Positions 1-5,909 of a stretch of DNA of 7,233 nucleotides are shown here, piece by piece. The stretch lies in assembly GCA_003136295.1 (NCBI GenBank), contig PLDZ01000246.1, forward strand, positions 1-7,233. Direction: 5' to 3'. The position numbers were made by a program, and so were the translations under genes. Source of the DNA: Candidatus Dormiibacterota bacterium (lineage in GTDB: Bacteria; Chloroflexota; Dormibacteria; Aeolococcales; Aeolococcaceae). Under the pieces are notes generated by a model that ran no database searches, had not been told where the DNA came from, and saw only the letters and a program-made list of their open reading frames with translations. How positions within the stretch are numbered: the first letter of the stretch is position 1; every line of letters begins with the position of its first letter.

Positions 1-200
1 TCGACCTCGATGTCACCGGTGCCCTCGAGCGTGACATCCATCCCGCTGTACTTCGTGAACGCTTCGATCATGTGCGTGAAGAAGGGCAGTGGCAACGTGA
101 TCGCGGCAGCACCCGTGCCGTCGATATTGACGACCGCGCTGATCTGCGTCTCGCGCGTGTCACGCCGCGTCGCGGCCGTCCGCGTTCCCGAGGTCATCAT
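1..200 (-). CDS. hisB: Imidazoleglycerol-phosphate dehydratase, N-terminal part (runs off left edge)
   Basis: HisB dehydrates imidazole-glycerol phosphate to imidazole-acetol phosphate in the cytoplasm, using a di-manganese centre. About 66 codons are visible. They carry the family N-terminal pattern: RRDTRETQI (the family RxTxET motif, with the conserved Glu), then VVNIDGTG, then FFTHMIEAF, then GDIEV just before the conserved HHxxED motif, which is off the window. The His of FTHM matches the metal-binding His of the usual FxDHM motif. The preceding Asp is replaced by Thr, and the usual SHG/KHG segment reads KYSG, so this is a divergent HisB. Two consecutive ATG codons sit at 200-198 and 197-195. 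The first overlaps the hisD stop as ATGA, indicating translational coupling, and is chosen as the start. No strong ribosome binding site is seen. The identification rests on the N-terminal pattern plus operon position; the rest of the active site cannot be seen. Confidence 0.85.
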   Translation of the reverse strand, partial: MMTSGTRTAATRRDTRETQISAVVNIDGTGAAAITLPLPFFTHMIEAFTKYSGMDVTLEGTGDIEV

Positions 201-1537
201 GGCTGCCGGACACGGAGGCGTGTCTGGATCGCTTCCCCGTGTGCCGCCAAACCCTCCGCCTCAGCAAGGCAGATCGCCACCGGCGCCAGCGCGTCGAACT
301 CCGCTTCCGAAAGCTGCACGACGCTCGGCCACCGAATGAAGTCCATCACCGCGAGCGGTCCTCGATATCGAGCAGCACCCTGGGTGGGCAACGTGTGGTT
401 CGGGCCGGCGACATAGTCGCCGATGCTCACCGGCGACATCGATCCCACGAACACCGCGCCCGCGTTCCGCACCAGGTCGCGCAGCGACTCAGCGGCGGCT
501 CCCTGGAGGGAGAGGTGTTCCGGCGCGAAGGCGGCTGCAAGCGAGAGCATCTCGTCAGAGGAGGCGCACCGCACGACCGCTGCGTGCCTGCCCGCCGCCA
601 GGCCGATGATCTCTCGCCGTGCCGCGTCGCCGGCGACCTCGGCGAACCGCGTAGCGATCGATTCGGCGAGGGGCCCGTCATCGGTAAGACAGACCGCCCA
701 CGCAAGGGGGTCGTGCTCGAGTTGCGACACGAGATCCGCGGCAACCATGTCCGGGTCGGCTCCTGCGGTCGCGATGACCACGATCTCGCTCGGTCCGGCG
801 AGCTGGTCGATACCGACAGCGCCAAAGACCTCGTGCTTCGCAAGCGTGACGAAGGCGTTGCCCGGTCCGACGATCATGTCGACCCGCTCGATGCTTTCGG
901 TCCCGAACGCGAGCGCCGCGATCGCCTGTGCGCCGCCGGCGACGACGACCTCACGCACGCCCAGCAGGTGCGCCGCTGCGGCGACCAGCGGATGAACGCC
1001 ACCAGCGGGCGCGGGAGGGCTGACGACCACGATGTGTTCGACGCCGGCAACCTGCGCAGGAATCACCGACATGAGCACGGTGCTGGGATAGGCGGCGCGC
1101 CCACCCGGCACGTAGCATCCGACACGCCCGAGCGGCACCGGGTGCAGCCAGGCACCACCCGCGCCGCGATCGAGCACGTCGAGCTGCAGGGCATGAAACC
1201 CCCGAAGGCGTTCGGCCGCAGCCGCCAGCGCATTGCGCAGCGGTTGTGCCAGCCCGTCCCACGCCGCCTGCAACGTCGCAGCCCCGACATGGACCGACTC
1301 GACGTCGACACCGTCGATCCGATAGGTCCACTCACGGAGCGCCGCGTCGCCGCCGGTGCGGACGTCGGCGATGATCTCGCGCACGGCGTCGCGCGCGCCG
1401 ATCTCGCGATGAAAGAGCTGCTCCAGTCGCTCCGCGGTTGCCGGATCGATATCGGTTGCTGAGAAGCCGTCGCGCCGGCGCTCGTCGATGACGGTTCGGA
1501 AGCGCGCGGCATCGAGGCGGGCAAGTTCGATGCTCAT
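197..1537 (-). CDS. hisD: Histidinol dehydrogenase
   Basis: HisD is a zinc enzyme that oxidises L-histidinol to L-histidine in two NAD-dependent steps, the last reactions of the pathway. The protein is 446 residues, slightly longer than the usual 420-440. Family motifs appear in order: YVPGGRAAYPSTVLMSVIPA near residue 142, GGAQAIAALAFGT near 201, VDMIVGPGN near 219 and AGPSEIV near 247. All expected zinc ligands are present by alignment to E. coli HisD: Gln272 and His275 in SQLEHDP, Asp374 in GDYVAGPNHTLPT, and His433 in GLAAHGEA. The catalytic Glu340-His341 pair lies in FAPEHLS, and Glu428 is also kept. It should therefore be active. The start overlaps the hisG stop by 4 bp (ATGA), and its own stop overlaps the hisB start in the same way. 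A weak GGCGGG lies just upstream inside hisG. Confidence 0.98.
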   Translation of the reverse strand: MSIELARLDAARFRTVIDERRRDGFSATDIDPATAERLEQLFHREIGARDAVREIIADVRTGGDAALREWTYRIDGVDVESVHVGAATLQAAWDGLAQPLRNALAAAAERLRGFHALQLDVLDRGAGGAWLHPVPLGRVGCYVPGGRAAYPSTVLMSVIPAQVAGVEHIVVVSPPAPAGGVHPLVAAAAHLLGVREVVVAGGAQAIAALAFGTESIERVDMIVGPGNAFVTLAKHEVFGAVGIDQLAGPSEIVVIATAGADPDMVAADLVSQLEHDPLAWAVCLTDDGPLAESIATRFAEVAGDAARREIIGLAAGRHAAVVRCASSDEMLSLAAAFAPEHLSLQGAAAESLRDLVRNAGAVFVGSMSPVSIGDYVAGPNHTLPTQGAARYRGPLAVMDFIRWPSVVQLSEAEFDALAPVAICLAEAEGLAAHGEAIQTRLRVRQP

Positions 1538-2187
1538 GCGGCACCCGCCGTGAGGCGCTCAGCTGCCGCGCGCCGCAACGCGGCCGCCAGCGCTCCCACT
1601 GACTCGTTGCGGGTCTTGAGTGCTGCATGGTTGGCGATGAGACGGGCGGTGGACGTTCCCGCTTCGACGACCTCGACAAGATTGTTCGCCGCCAGCGTGC
1701 GTCCGGTCGCGGTGATGTCGAGCACGCAGTCTGCGAGACCGGTCAGCGGCGCAAGCTCCACCGACCCGTGCAGGCGGATCACCACAACATTCAACGAGCG
1801 TGCAGCGAAGAATCGGCGCGCGGACACCGGGTACTTGGTCGCAACGCGCAGGGACTGCGGCCACACCCCGCGCGCCAGCGCAGAGTCGCGAGGTGCCGCG
1901 AGCACCAGCCGGCACCCGCCGAACCCGAGGTCAGCGAGCTCGTAGCACTCGCGGCTGCTCTCCCAGAGGACGTCCTTGCCGACGATGCCGCATTCGCAGC
2001 CGCCCATCTCAACGTACACGGGCACATCCGTCGGTCGCACCTTCACGTAGACGTCATCTTTGTCTCGAACGCTCAGCTCCCGTTCGAATCGGGCAGGATC
2101 GAGTCGGGCGACGCCCGCGGCGTTCAGAAGACTGCACGCGCTCTCGAACAGGGTTCCCCCCGGGAGTGCGATCCGTAGGCCCTTCAT
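1534..2187 (-). CDS. hisG: ATP phosphoribosyltransferase, short form (HisZ-dependent catalytic subunit)
   Basis: HisG joins ATP and PRPP to make phosphoribosyl-ATP, the committed and usually feedback-inhibited step of histidine synthesis. The 217-residue length and lack of the C-terminal regulatory domain identify the short form, which needs HisZ for activity and histidine control; hisZ lies immediately upstream. Visible motifs are the N-terminal strand IALPGGTLFE (5-14), VPVYVEMGGCECGIVGKDV (55-73), VATKYPVSARRFFA (115-128), the segment HGSVELAPLTGLAD (140-153) and the PRPP-binding loop DITATGRTLAAN (157-168). One oddity is that the usual PKGR of the first loop reads PGGT here, losing a widely conserved Lys. 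The ATG overlaps the hisZ stop by 4 bp (ATGA), suggesting coupled translation of the two subunits. Confidence 0.96.
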   Translation of the reverse strand: MKGLRIALPGGTLFESACSLLNAAGVARLDPARFERELSVRDKDDVYVKVRPTDVPVYVEMGGCECGIVGKDVLWESSRECYELADLGFGGCRLVLAAPRDSALARGVWPQSLRVATKYPVSARRFFAARSLNVVVIRLHGSVELAPLTGLADCVLDITATGRTLAANNLVEVVEAGTSTARLIANHAALKTRNESVGALAAALRRAAAERLTAGAA

Positions 2188-3431
2188 GGCGTGCCCGAAC
2201 CGAGCGCGAAGACCGCGGCATCGATGCTGCCGTGCTCCTCGTGCCCGCCGTGCGACCAGCGCACTCCGGAGGTGCTCACCTGAACGCCGCCGTCACCACC
2301 GGCTGCGAGATCGCATGCGCAGGCAACTCCCCGACGGCGCAGATCGCGCGCAAGTTCCAGTGCATCGGCGTGCGCATCGCGCTCCCAACTGACGTGCAGC
2401 ACGGTGCGTTCGGGCAGCGCGCCCGTTCGCCGCACGATGCTGTCATGGCAGCGATCAACGTGAAGGACGAAGCCCGTTGCTGGCAAAGGCACGCCGAAAC
2501 GAGACAGCAGCGCGTCGTACCGTCCGCCGGACCCAAGCGCGAAGCCCGAGTCCACGCTGAACACCTCAAACGTCGGACCCGTGTAGTAGTCCCAATCACG
2601 AACGGCGCCAAGATCGAGGTGCACCCGGTCCGTGATCGCGTGCGCGTCGAGTAGATCCCACAGCTGGGCGAGCTCCTCGAGCGCGCGATTCGGCCGTTCG
2701 CCGCGCAGTCCACCGGCGGCGGTGTCGAGGATCTCGCGCCCGCCGCGAAGCGTTGGAAACGCCAGCAGCAGGCGCCGCTCAGCGTCTGCCGCATCGGTCC
2801 CTTCCAGCGCGGACTCGACCGCGACGAGGTCGCGTCTCGCCAGCGCGGCGAGCACCTCCTCGCGGGCCGTTGCGTCCAGGCCCGCCGAATCCAGCAGCCC
2901 GGGAATGAAATCCGCGTGCCCGACATCGACCTGAATGTGCTCGACGCCCCCGCGCTCGAGCGCCGCCGCAGCAAGCGCGATGCACTCCGCATCGGCCGCC
3001 AGGCCGTCAGCGCCGATCAGTTCGCACCCCGCCTGGAGGCTCTCGCGTCGCCGTCCCGCGTTGAGCGCCCGGTTGCGCAACACAGAGCCCGCATAGCAAA
3101 GACGCAGCGGAAATGGTCCCTCGTGCAGTTGCGTGGCGACCACGCGAGCGACGCTGACGGTTCGCTCACCCACAAGCGCGAGCAACGCGCCGTCCGAATC
3201 CATGAAGCGGAAGAGGGCCGACTGCTGGGCGCCGCCGACCCCGGCGGCGATCGTGTCAAGCGGCTCGATGAGCGGGGTGACCATGAAGCCGTACCCCCAC
3301 GCCTCGAAGGTCTCGATGAATCGATCGGTGATCAGCCGGCGGCGCGAGGCCGGACCGACGAGATAGTCGGCGAACCCGTCGGCGCGCCCGCGAACCGAGG
3401 CGCCGGGGGGTAGCGCGTCGAGGCCTGTCAT
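2184..3431 (-). CDS. hisZ: ATP phosphoribosyltransferase regulatory subunit (histidyl-tRNA synthetase paralogue)
   Basis: HisZ is a class II aminoacyl-tRNA synthetase-like protein that forms a hetero-octamer with short HisG and confers catalytic competence and histidine inhibition. The 415-residue protein has the HisRS-like core. A motif-1 region lies around 20-60 (TFEAWGYGFMVTPLIEP). A motif-2 region lies around 91-141 (VARVVATQL, LRLCYAG, GRRRESLQAGCELIG). A histidine-site strand RDWDYYTGPTFEVF lies at 278-291, followed by GSGGRYDALLSRFG. The motif-2 FRxE of true HisRS reads LRNR, consistent with loss of aminoacylation. Residues from about 342 on (VLHVSWERDAHADALELARDLRRRGV) resemble the start of a HisRS anticodon-binding-type alpha/beta domain, so this HisZ keeps a C-terminal extension. 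The ATG lies 9 bp after the hisC stop with no clear Shine-Dalgarno. The immediate neighbour hisG supports HisZ over HisS. Confidence 0.94.
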   Translation of the reverse strand: MTGLDALPPGASVRGRADGFADYLVGPASRRRLITDRFIETFEAWGYGFMVTPLIEPLDTIAAGVGGAQQSALFRFMDSDGALLALVGERTVSVARVVATQLHEGPFPLRLCYAGSVLRNRALNAGRRRESLQAGCELIGADGLAADAECIALAAAALERGGVEHIQVDVGHADFIPGLLDSAGLDATAREEVLAALARRDLVAVESALEGTDAADAERRLLLAFPTLRGGREILDTAAGGLRGERPNRALEELAQLWDLLDAHAITDRVHLDLGAVRDWDYYTGPTFEVFSVDSGFALGSGGRYDALLSRFGVPLPATGFVLHVDRCHDSIVRRTGALPERTVLHVSWERDAHADALELARDLRRRGVACACDLAAGGDGGVQVSTSGVRWSHGGHEEHGSIDAAVFALGSGTP

Positions 3432-3440
3432 GCGGGGATT

Positions 3441-4508
3441 CTACGTGCCACTCAAGGTTTTCCCGTTGAGGCTGGAGATCACGGCGAGCACGCGGTCGGT
3501 CGCCTCCCGGTCACCGACGGTGATCCGCAGAGCCTCGTCGAGAGCCGGGAGCGCGAAGTGTCGAACGAGAATTCGCGCGTCCCGCAGGCGTGCGGCGACG
3601 GCGGCCGCGGTGAGCCCGCGAGGCGGCGACGCGAACACGAAGTTCGCCTCGGAGGGCTCCACGCTCCATCCGAGCGCACGAAGTCGATCGATCAGGCGTG
3701 CGCGCTCGCGAAGCACCGTGTCGACGATCAACTGATGATGCGCACGGTCCTCGAGCGCCGCGACCGCCCCGGCGATCGCACAACGATCGACCGGGTAGGA
3801 GTCGCGCACGGCGTTGAGATCGGCGATCACAGCTCGGTCGCCACACGCGTAACCGACGCGAAGTCCAGCCAGCGCATGCGACTTCGAAAGGGTCCGGATG
3901 ACCAGCCAGTTCGGATGCGCGCCCAGGAGTGGAATGCACGATGCCGGCGCAAAATCACAGTAGGCCTCATCGATCGCGACGATGCCGTCGGCATCGCGCA
4001 GAGTCGCCTCCAGTGCTGCAGGCTCGATCCAGTGCCCGGTTGGAGAATTCGGGTTGACGACGACGCGCAACGCGGCCGGGCGCCGGGCGAAGTCCGGCGG
4101 GAGCGAGCCCCCCGGTTCGAGCGCCACCGGATCGTCGTGGACCGAGAAGAGCGACGCCAGCACCGGGAGCAGCGAGTATCCAGGCTCGGTCCGCACCACC
4201 GAGTCGCCGGGCGATGCAAAGGCTCGAAAGCAGCAGTCGAGCACCTGATCGGCGCCGTTGGCGACGAACACCTGCTCCGCTTCGAGGCCGTGCACACCAG
4301 CAAGCGCGCTCCGCAGCGGCTCGGCCACCGGGCTCGGATACCGGGCGAGGTCGGCGGCCGCGTGCGCCACCGCCGCGGCCACAGTCGCCGACGGCGGCAG
4401 CGGGGACTCGTTGCTGTTGAGCTTCAACCAGCCTTCTGCGTCCGACGGCTGCTCGCCCGGTGTGTATCCGAAATCAGCGCCGAGCGACGCGCGCAAGAAC
4501 CTCGACAC
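3441..4508 (-). CDS. hisC: Histidinol-phosphate aminotransferase
   Basis: HisC is a fold-type I PLP enzyme that transfers the amino group of glutamate to imidazole-acetol phosphate, giving histidinol phosphate. The 355 residues match the family length. Visible features are YTPGEQP (15-21), KLNSNESP (29-36), ANGADQVLD (83-91), the substrate-pocket motif NPNSPTG (152-158), AIDEAYCDF with the PLP-contacting Asp180 and Tyr183, the Schiff-base Lys209 in RTLSKSHALAGLRVGY, Arg217, and the carboxylate-binding Arg328 in LRITVGD. The start is GTG at 4508-4506, because no ATG, GTG or TTG occurs further upstream in frame before 4559 and the N-terminus aligns well from here. It is the first gene of the minus-strand operon. 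HisC-like enzymes can act on other substrates, but placement directly before hisZ-hisG-hisD makes the histidine role very likely. Confidence 0.96.
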   Translation of the reverse strand: MSRFLRASLGADFGYTPGEQPSDAEGWLKLNSNESPLPPSATVAAAVAHAAADLARYPSPVAEPLRSALAGVHGLEAEQVFVANGADQVLDCCFRAFASPGDSVVRTEPGYSLLPVLASLFSVHDDPVALEPGGSLPPDFARRPAALRVVVNPNSPTGHWIEPAALEATLRDADGIVAIDEAYCDFAPASCIPLLGAHPNWLVIRTLSKSHALAGLRVGYACGDRAVIADLNAVRDSYPVDRCAIAGAVAALEDRAHHQLIVDTVLRERARLIDRLRALGWSVEPSEANFVFASPPRGLTAAAVAARLRDARILVRHFALPALDEALRITVGDREATDRVLAVISSLNGKTLSGT

Positions 4509-4552
4509 GGCGTGATCAGGACGGTGCCGTCGTGTTCTGCATGGCTGGCGAA

Positions 4553-4580
4553 AGGATAGGTGGTTGACGCGACGGCTCGA
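4553..4580 (-). promoter_or_regulatory. Candidate promoter of the his operon
   Basis: On the minus strand a -10-like TATCCT lies at 4558-4553, with a weak -35-like TCGAGC at 4580-4575 (16-bp spacer). Transcription would begin near 4546, leaving about 38 nt before the hisC GTG. The -35 match is poor, so the call rests mainly on the -10 hexamer and on the position. The element overlaps the -35 and spacer of the plus-strand promoter, so the two operons may compete for polymerase. Confidence 0.3.
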
Positions 4581-4593
4581 GCGCTGCTACGCT
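4564..4593 (+). promoter_or_regulatory. Sigma-70-type promoter of the homocitrate synthase operon
   Basis: TTGACG at 4564-4569 matches the -35 consensus at five of six positions. After 18 bp comes TACGCT at 4588-4593, which keeps the key first T, second A and last T of the -10 box. TG at 4585-4586 makes an extended -10. The predicted transcription start is near 4600, giving a leader of roughly 170 nt before the structural gene. No better promoter is seen between here and 4771. Confidence 0.6.
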
Positions 4594-4614
4594 TCGGCCG
4601 TCGTGCAGACATCC

Positions 4615-4680
4615 ATGCGCCTTGCCAAAAAAGCCGTCTCGCTCCCGAGGAGTGGGTTCCTTTGCGCACGGATGAAGTGA
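4615..4680 (+). CDS. Putative leader peptide with tandem Lys codons
   Basis: This is a 21-codon ORF from ATG at 4615 to TGA at 4678-4680, lying entirely between the predicted promoter and the terminator. It begins MRLAKKAVSL and ends in RMK. Codons 5 and 6 are AAA AAA (4627-4632), and codon 21 is AAG. All seven lysine codons in the two complete downstream genes are AAG, so two adjacent AAA codons stand out. An in-frame GTG at 4603 could extend it to 25 residues and would be nearly leaderless given the predicted transcription start. No Shine-Dalgarno is visible for either start, which is the main weakness. There are no His codons. Its likely role, if translated, is to sense charged tRNA-Lys rather than to make a functional protein. 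It could instead be a chance ORF in a structured leader. Confidence 0.4.
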   Translation: MRLAKKAVSLPRSGFLCARMK

Positions 4681-4728
4681 CGGCGACCAGTTAGCCCCGG
4701 ATCAGATTCCGCGAAGAGCCCCTTCCTC
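4638..4728 (+). promoter_or_regulatory. Candidate attenuator with mutually exclusive RNA pairings
   Basis: Pairing A joins 4638-4645 to 4649-4656 as an 8-bp stem (two G-U pairs) with a 3-nt CGA loop. Pairing B joins GAGGAGTGGG (4647-4656) to CCCCTTCCTC (4719-4728) with nine of ten positions paired, including one G-U, and one mismatch. Pairing B uses the same strand as A and also consumes the 5' arm and loop of the terminator hairpin, so it would act as an antiterminator, and A as an anti-antiterminator. The AAA AAA codons of the leader ORF end 5 nt before the 5' arm of A, so a ribosome stalled there would be expected to cover that arm. The pairings were found by eye, with no energy calculation. 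Confidence 0.45.
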
Positions 4729-4747
4729 GAAGGGGCTCTTTTCTTTT
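4714..4747 (+). terminator. Strong intrinsic terminator in the leader of the homocitrate synthase gene
   Basis: The stem is a perfect 11-bp inverted repeat: AAGAGCCCCTT (4714-4724) and AAGGGGCTCTT (4730-4740), with a 5-nt CCTCG loop. The run TTTTCTTTT follows directly (4739-4747). The minus strand has no U-tract after the stem, so it terminates plus-strand transcription only. The nearest gene to the left points away, so this cannot be the end of a conventional upstream operon. It lies between the predicted promoter and the gene it precedes, which is an attenuator layout. A small RNA ending here is the alternative. Confidence 0.92.
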
Positions 4748-4770
4748 GTCCACCATCACATTCGGAAGAC

Positions 4771-5898
4771 ATGAGCATCACCTCGTTTCGCATCATCGAC
4801 AGCACGCTCCGCGAGGGCGAGCAGTTCGCGTTCGCCCATTTCACCGTCGAACAGAAGCTTGCGATCGCCGCCGCGCTGGACCGGTTCGGCGTCGACTACA
4901 TGGAGCTCACCTCACCGGTGGCTTCACCGCAATCGGAATCCGATCTCCGCACTCTGGCTCGGACCGAGCGGCGCTTTCGACTGCTCACGCATGTTCGATG
5001 CAACCTCGACGACGCGAGACTCGCCCTCGACACCGGGGTTGACGGCGTCGACGTCCTGATCGCCACGTCGTCACGGCTCCGGCCCGTGTCGCACGGGATG
5101 GGCATCGACGAGATCGTCGAGATCGGGACCGCGGTCGTCGGCGAGATCCGCGGAGCAGGGCGCCAAGCGCGTTTCAGCACCGAGGATTCGTTTCGATCCG
5201 ATCCCGACGACCTGGTGCGCATCTATCGCGCGATCGACCGCGCCGGCGTTGATCGCGTCGGACTCGCCGACACCGTCGGGGTCGCCACCCCGCCGCAGGT
5301 CCACGATCTCGTGTCGCTCGTGCGGCGCAACGTCGGCTGCGACATCGAGTTCCACGCCCACGACGACACCGGCTGTGCGGTTGCCAATGCGCTGGCCGCA
5401 CTCGAGGCGGGCGCGACGCACGTGGACACGACCATCCTCGGCATCGGGGAGCGCAACGGCATCGTCCCGCTCTCCGCGATGATGGCAAGGCTGGTGACGG
5501 TCCAGCCCGAGCTGGTCGAGCACTACCGCCTCGAGATGCTGCCCGAGCTCGACGCCATGCTCGCGGAGATCCTCGGAATCGCCGTCCCCTTCAACGCAGC
5601 GGTGACGGCGCCGACCGCATTCCACCACAAGGCGGGGATGCATACCAAGGCGGTGCTCGTCGATCCGGGCGCCTATGAGGTCCTCGATCCAGCGCAGTTC
5701 GGACGCGAGCGCAGCATTCTCGCCGGGCACCGGCTCGCCGGCCGGCATGCGATAGGTCATCGTGCCACGGCGCTCGGCGTTCGCCTCGACGATGACCGTC
5801 TCCGAAGCCTCACCGCTGAGGTGAAGCGCCGCGGTGACGACGGCCCGCTCGACGTCGCCACGCTCGATGAACTGATTGTCAGCTGGGCTCAGGCGTAA
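4771..5898 (+). CDS. hcs: Homocitrate synthase, Thermus/Lys20 type
   Basis: It condenses 2-oxoglutarate with acetyl-CoA to give homocitrate, the first step of alpha-aminoadipate lysine synthesis. The protein is 375 residues, a DRE-TIM metallolyase without the C-terminal regulatory domain of isopropylmalate synthase. Features are RIIDSTLREGEQF (7-19) with catalytic Arg14 and metal-binding Glu15, DYMELTSPVASPQS (42-55), LTHVRC (72-77), GVDVLIATSS (92-101), FSTEDSFRSD (135-144), VGLADTVGVATPPQV (163-177), the metal ligands His195 and His197 in EFHAHDDTGCA, GIGERNGIVPL (224-234) and HHKAGMHTKA (285-294). These match yeast Lys20 and Thermus HCS more closely than LeuA or NifV. His74 corresponds to the His reported in Thermus HCS to recognise 2-oxoglutarate and lysine, so feedback inhibition is plausible. 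The ATG is the only plausible in-frame start. A GGAAG at 4764-4768 is only 2 nt away, an unusually short spacing. Confidence 0.93.
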   Translation: MSITSFRIIDSTLREGEQFAFAHFTVEQKLAIAAALDRFGVDYMELTSPVASPQSESDLRTLARTERRFRLLTHVRCNLDDARLALDTGVDGVDVLIATSSRLRPVSHGMGIDEIVEIGTAVVGEIRGAGRQARFSTEDSFRSDPDDLVRIYRAIDRAGVDRVGLADTVGVATPPQVHDLVSLVRRNVGCDIEFHAHDDTGCAVANALAALEAGATHVDTTILGIGERNGIVPLSAMMARLVTVQPELVEHYRLEMLPELDAMLAEILGIAVPFNAAVTAPTAFHHKAGMHTKAVLVDPGAYEVLDPAQFGRERSILAGHRLAGRHAIGHRATALGVRLDDDRLRSLTAEVKRRGDDGPLDVATLDELIVSWAQA

Positions 5899-5903
5899 GG
5901 GGG
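5897..5903 (+). promoter_or_regulatory. Shine-Dalgarno site for the homoaconitase large subunit
   Basis: AAGGGGG overlaps the TAA stop of the homocitrate synthase gene and lies 6 nt before the ATG at 5910. It is the clearest ribosome binding site in the window and fixes the start. The 11-bp gap and overlap with the upstream stop support co-transcription and coupled translation. Confidence 0.75.
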
Positions 5904-5909
5904 ATCGAG

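Noticed and set aside
239..1462. 407-residue plus-strand ORF antisense to hisD
   Set aside because: It lies wholly within hisD, which has a full set of catalytic motifs. The translation is Arg/His/Asp-rich with no recognisable domain, typical of an open antisense frame in high-GC DNA.
2184..3431. Histidyl-tRNA synthetase (HisS)
   Set aside because: The motif-2 FRxE signature is degenerate (LRNR), and the gene overlaps a short-form hisG, which needs HisZ.
3558..4559. 333-residue plus-strand ORF antisense to hisC
   Set aside because: Arg-rich low-complexity shadow of hisC with no motif. It also runs into the promoter region without a proper start context.
4424..4669. 81-residue minus-strand ORF across the intergenic region into hisC
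   Set aside because: Out of frame with hisC and overlaps its start. Its composition shows no domain, and it would be read opposite to the structured leader.
4681..4713. Small hairpin CGGA (4698-4701) with TCCG (4708-4711), and AGCCCC (4693-4698) pairing with GGGGCT (4732-4737)
   Set aside because: Both are short pairings (4 and 6 bp) that compete poorly with the 11-bp terminator stem. They could shape the leader but do not stand as separate features.
4600..4747. T-box leader
   Set aside because: The terminator and biosynthetic context fit, but the conserved antiterminator bulge (GGTGGNACCGCG-like) is absent. The nearest string, AGTGGGTTCC, does not match, and there is little room for the specifier domain.
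4600..4747. Lysine riboswitch (L box)
   Set aside because: The segment is about 148 nt including the terminator, shorter than the roughly 170-nt five-helix aptamer alone, and I see none of its conserved junction sequences.
4771..5898. 2-isopropylmalate synthase (LeuA) or NifV
   Set aside because: No C-terminal LeuA regulatory domain. His74 in LTHVRC and the STEDSFRSD and HDDTGCA motifs follow Lys20/Thermus homocitrate synthase. No nitrogen-fixation genes are nearby.
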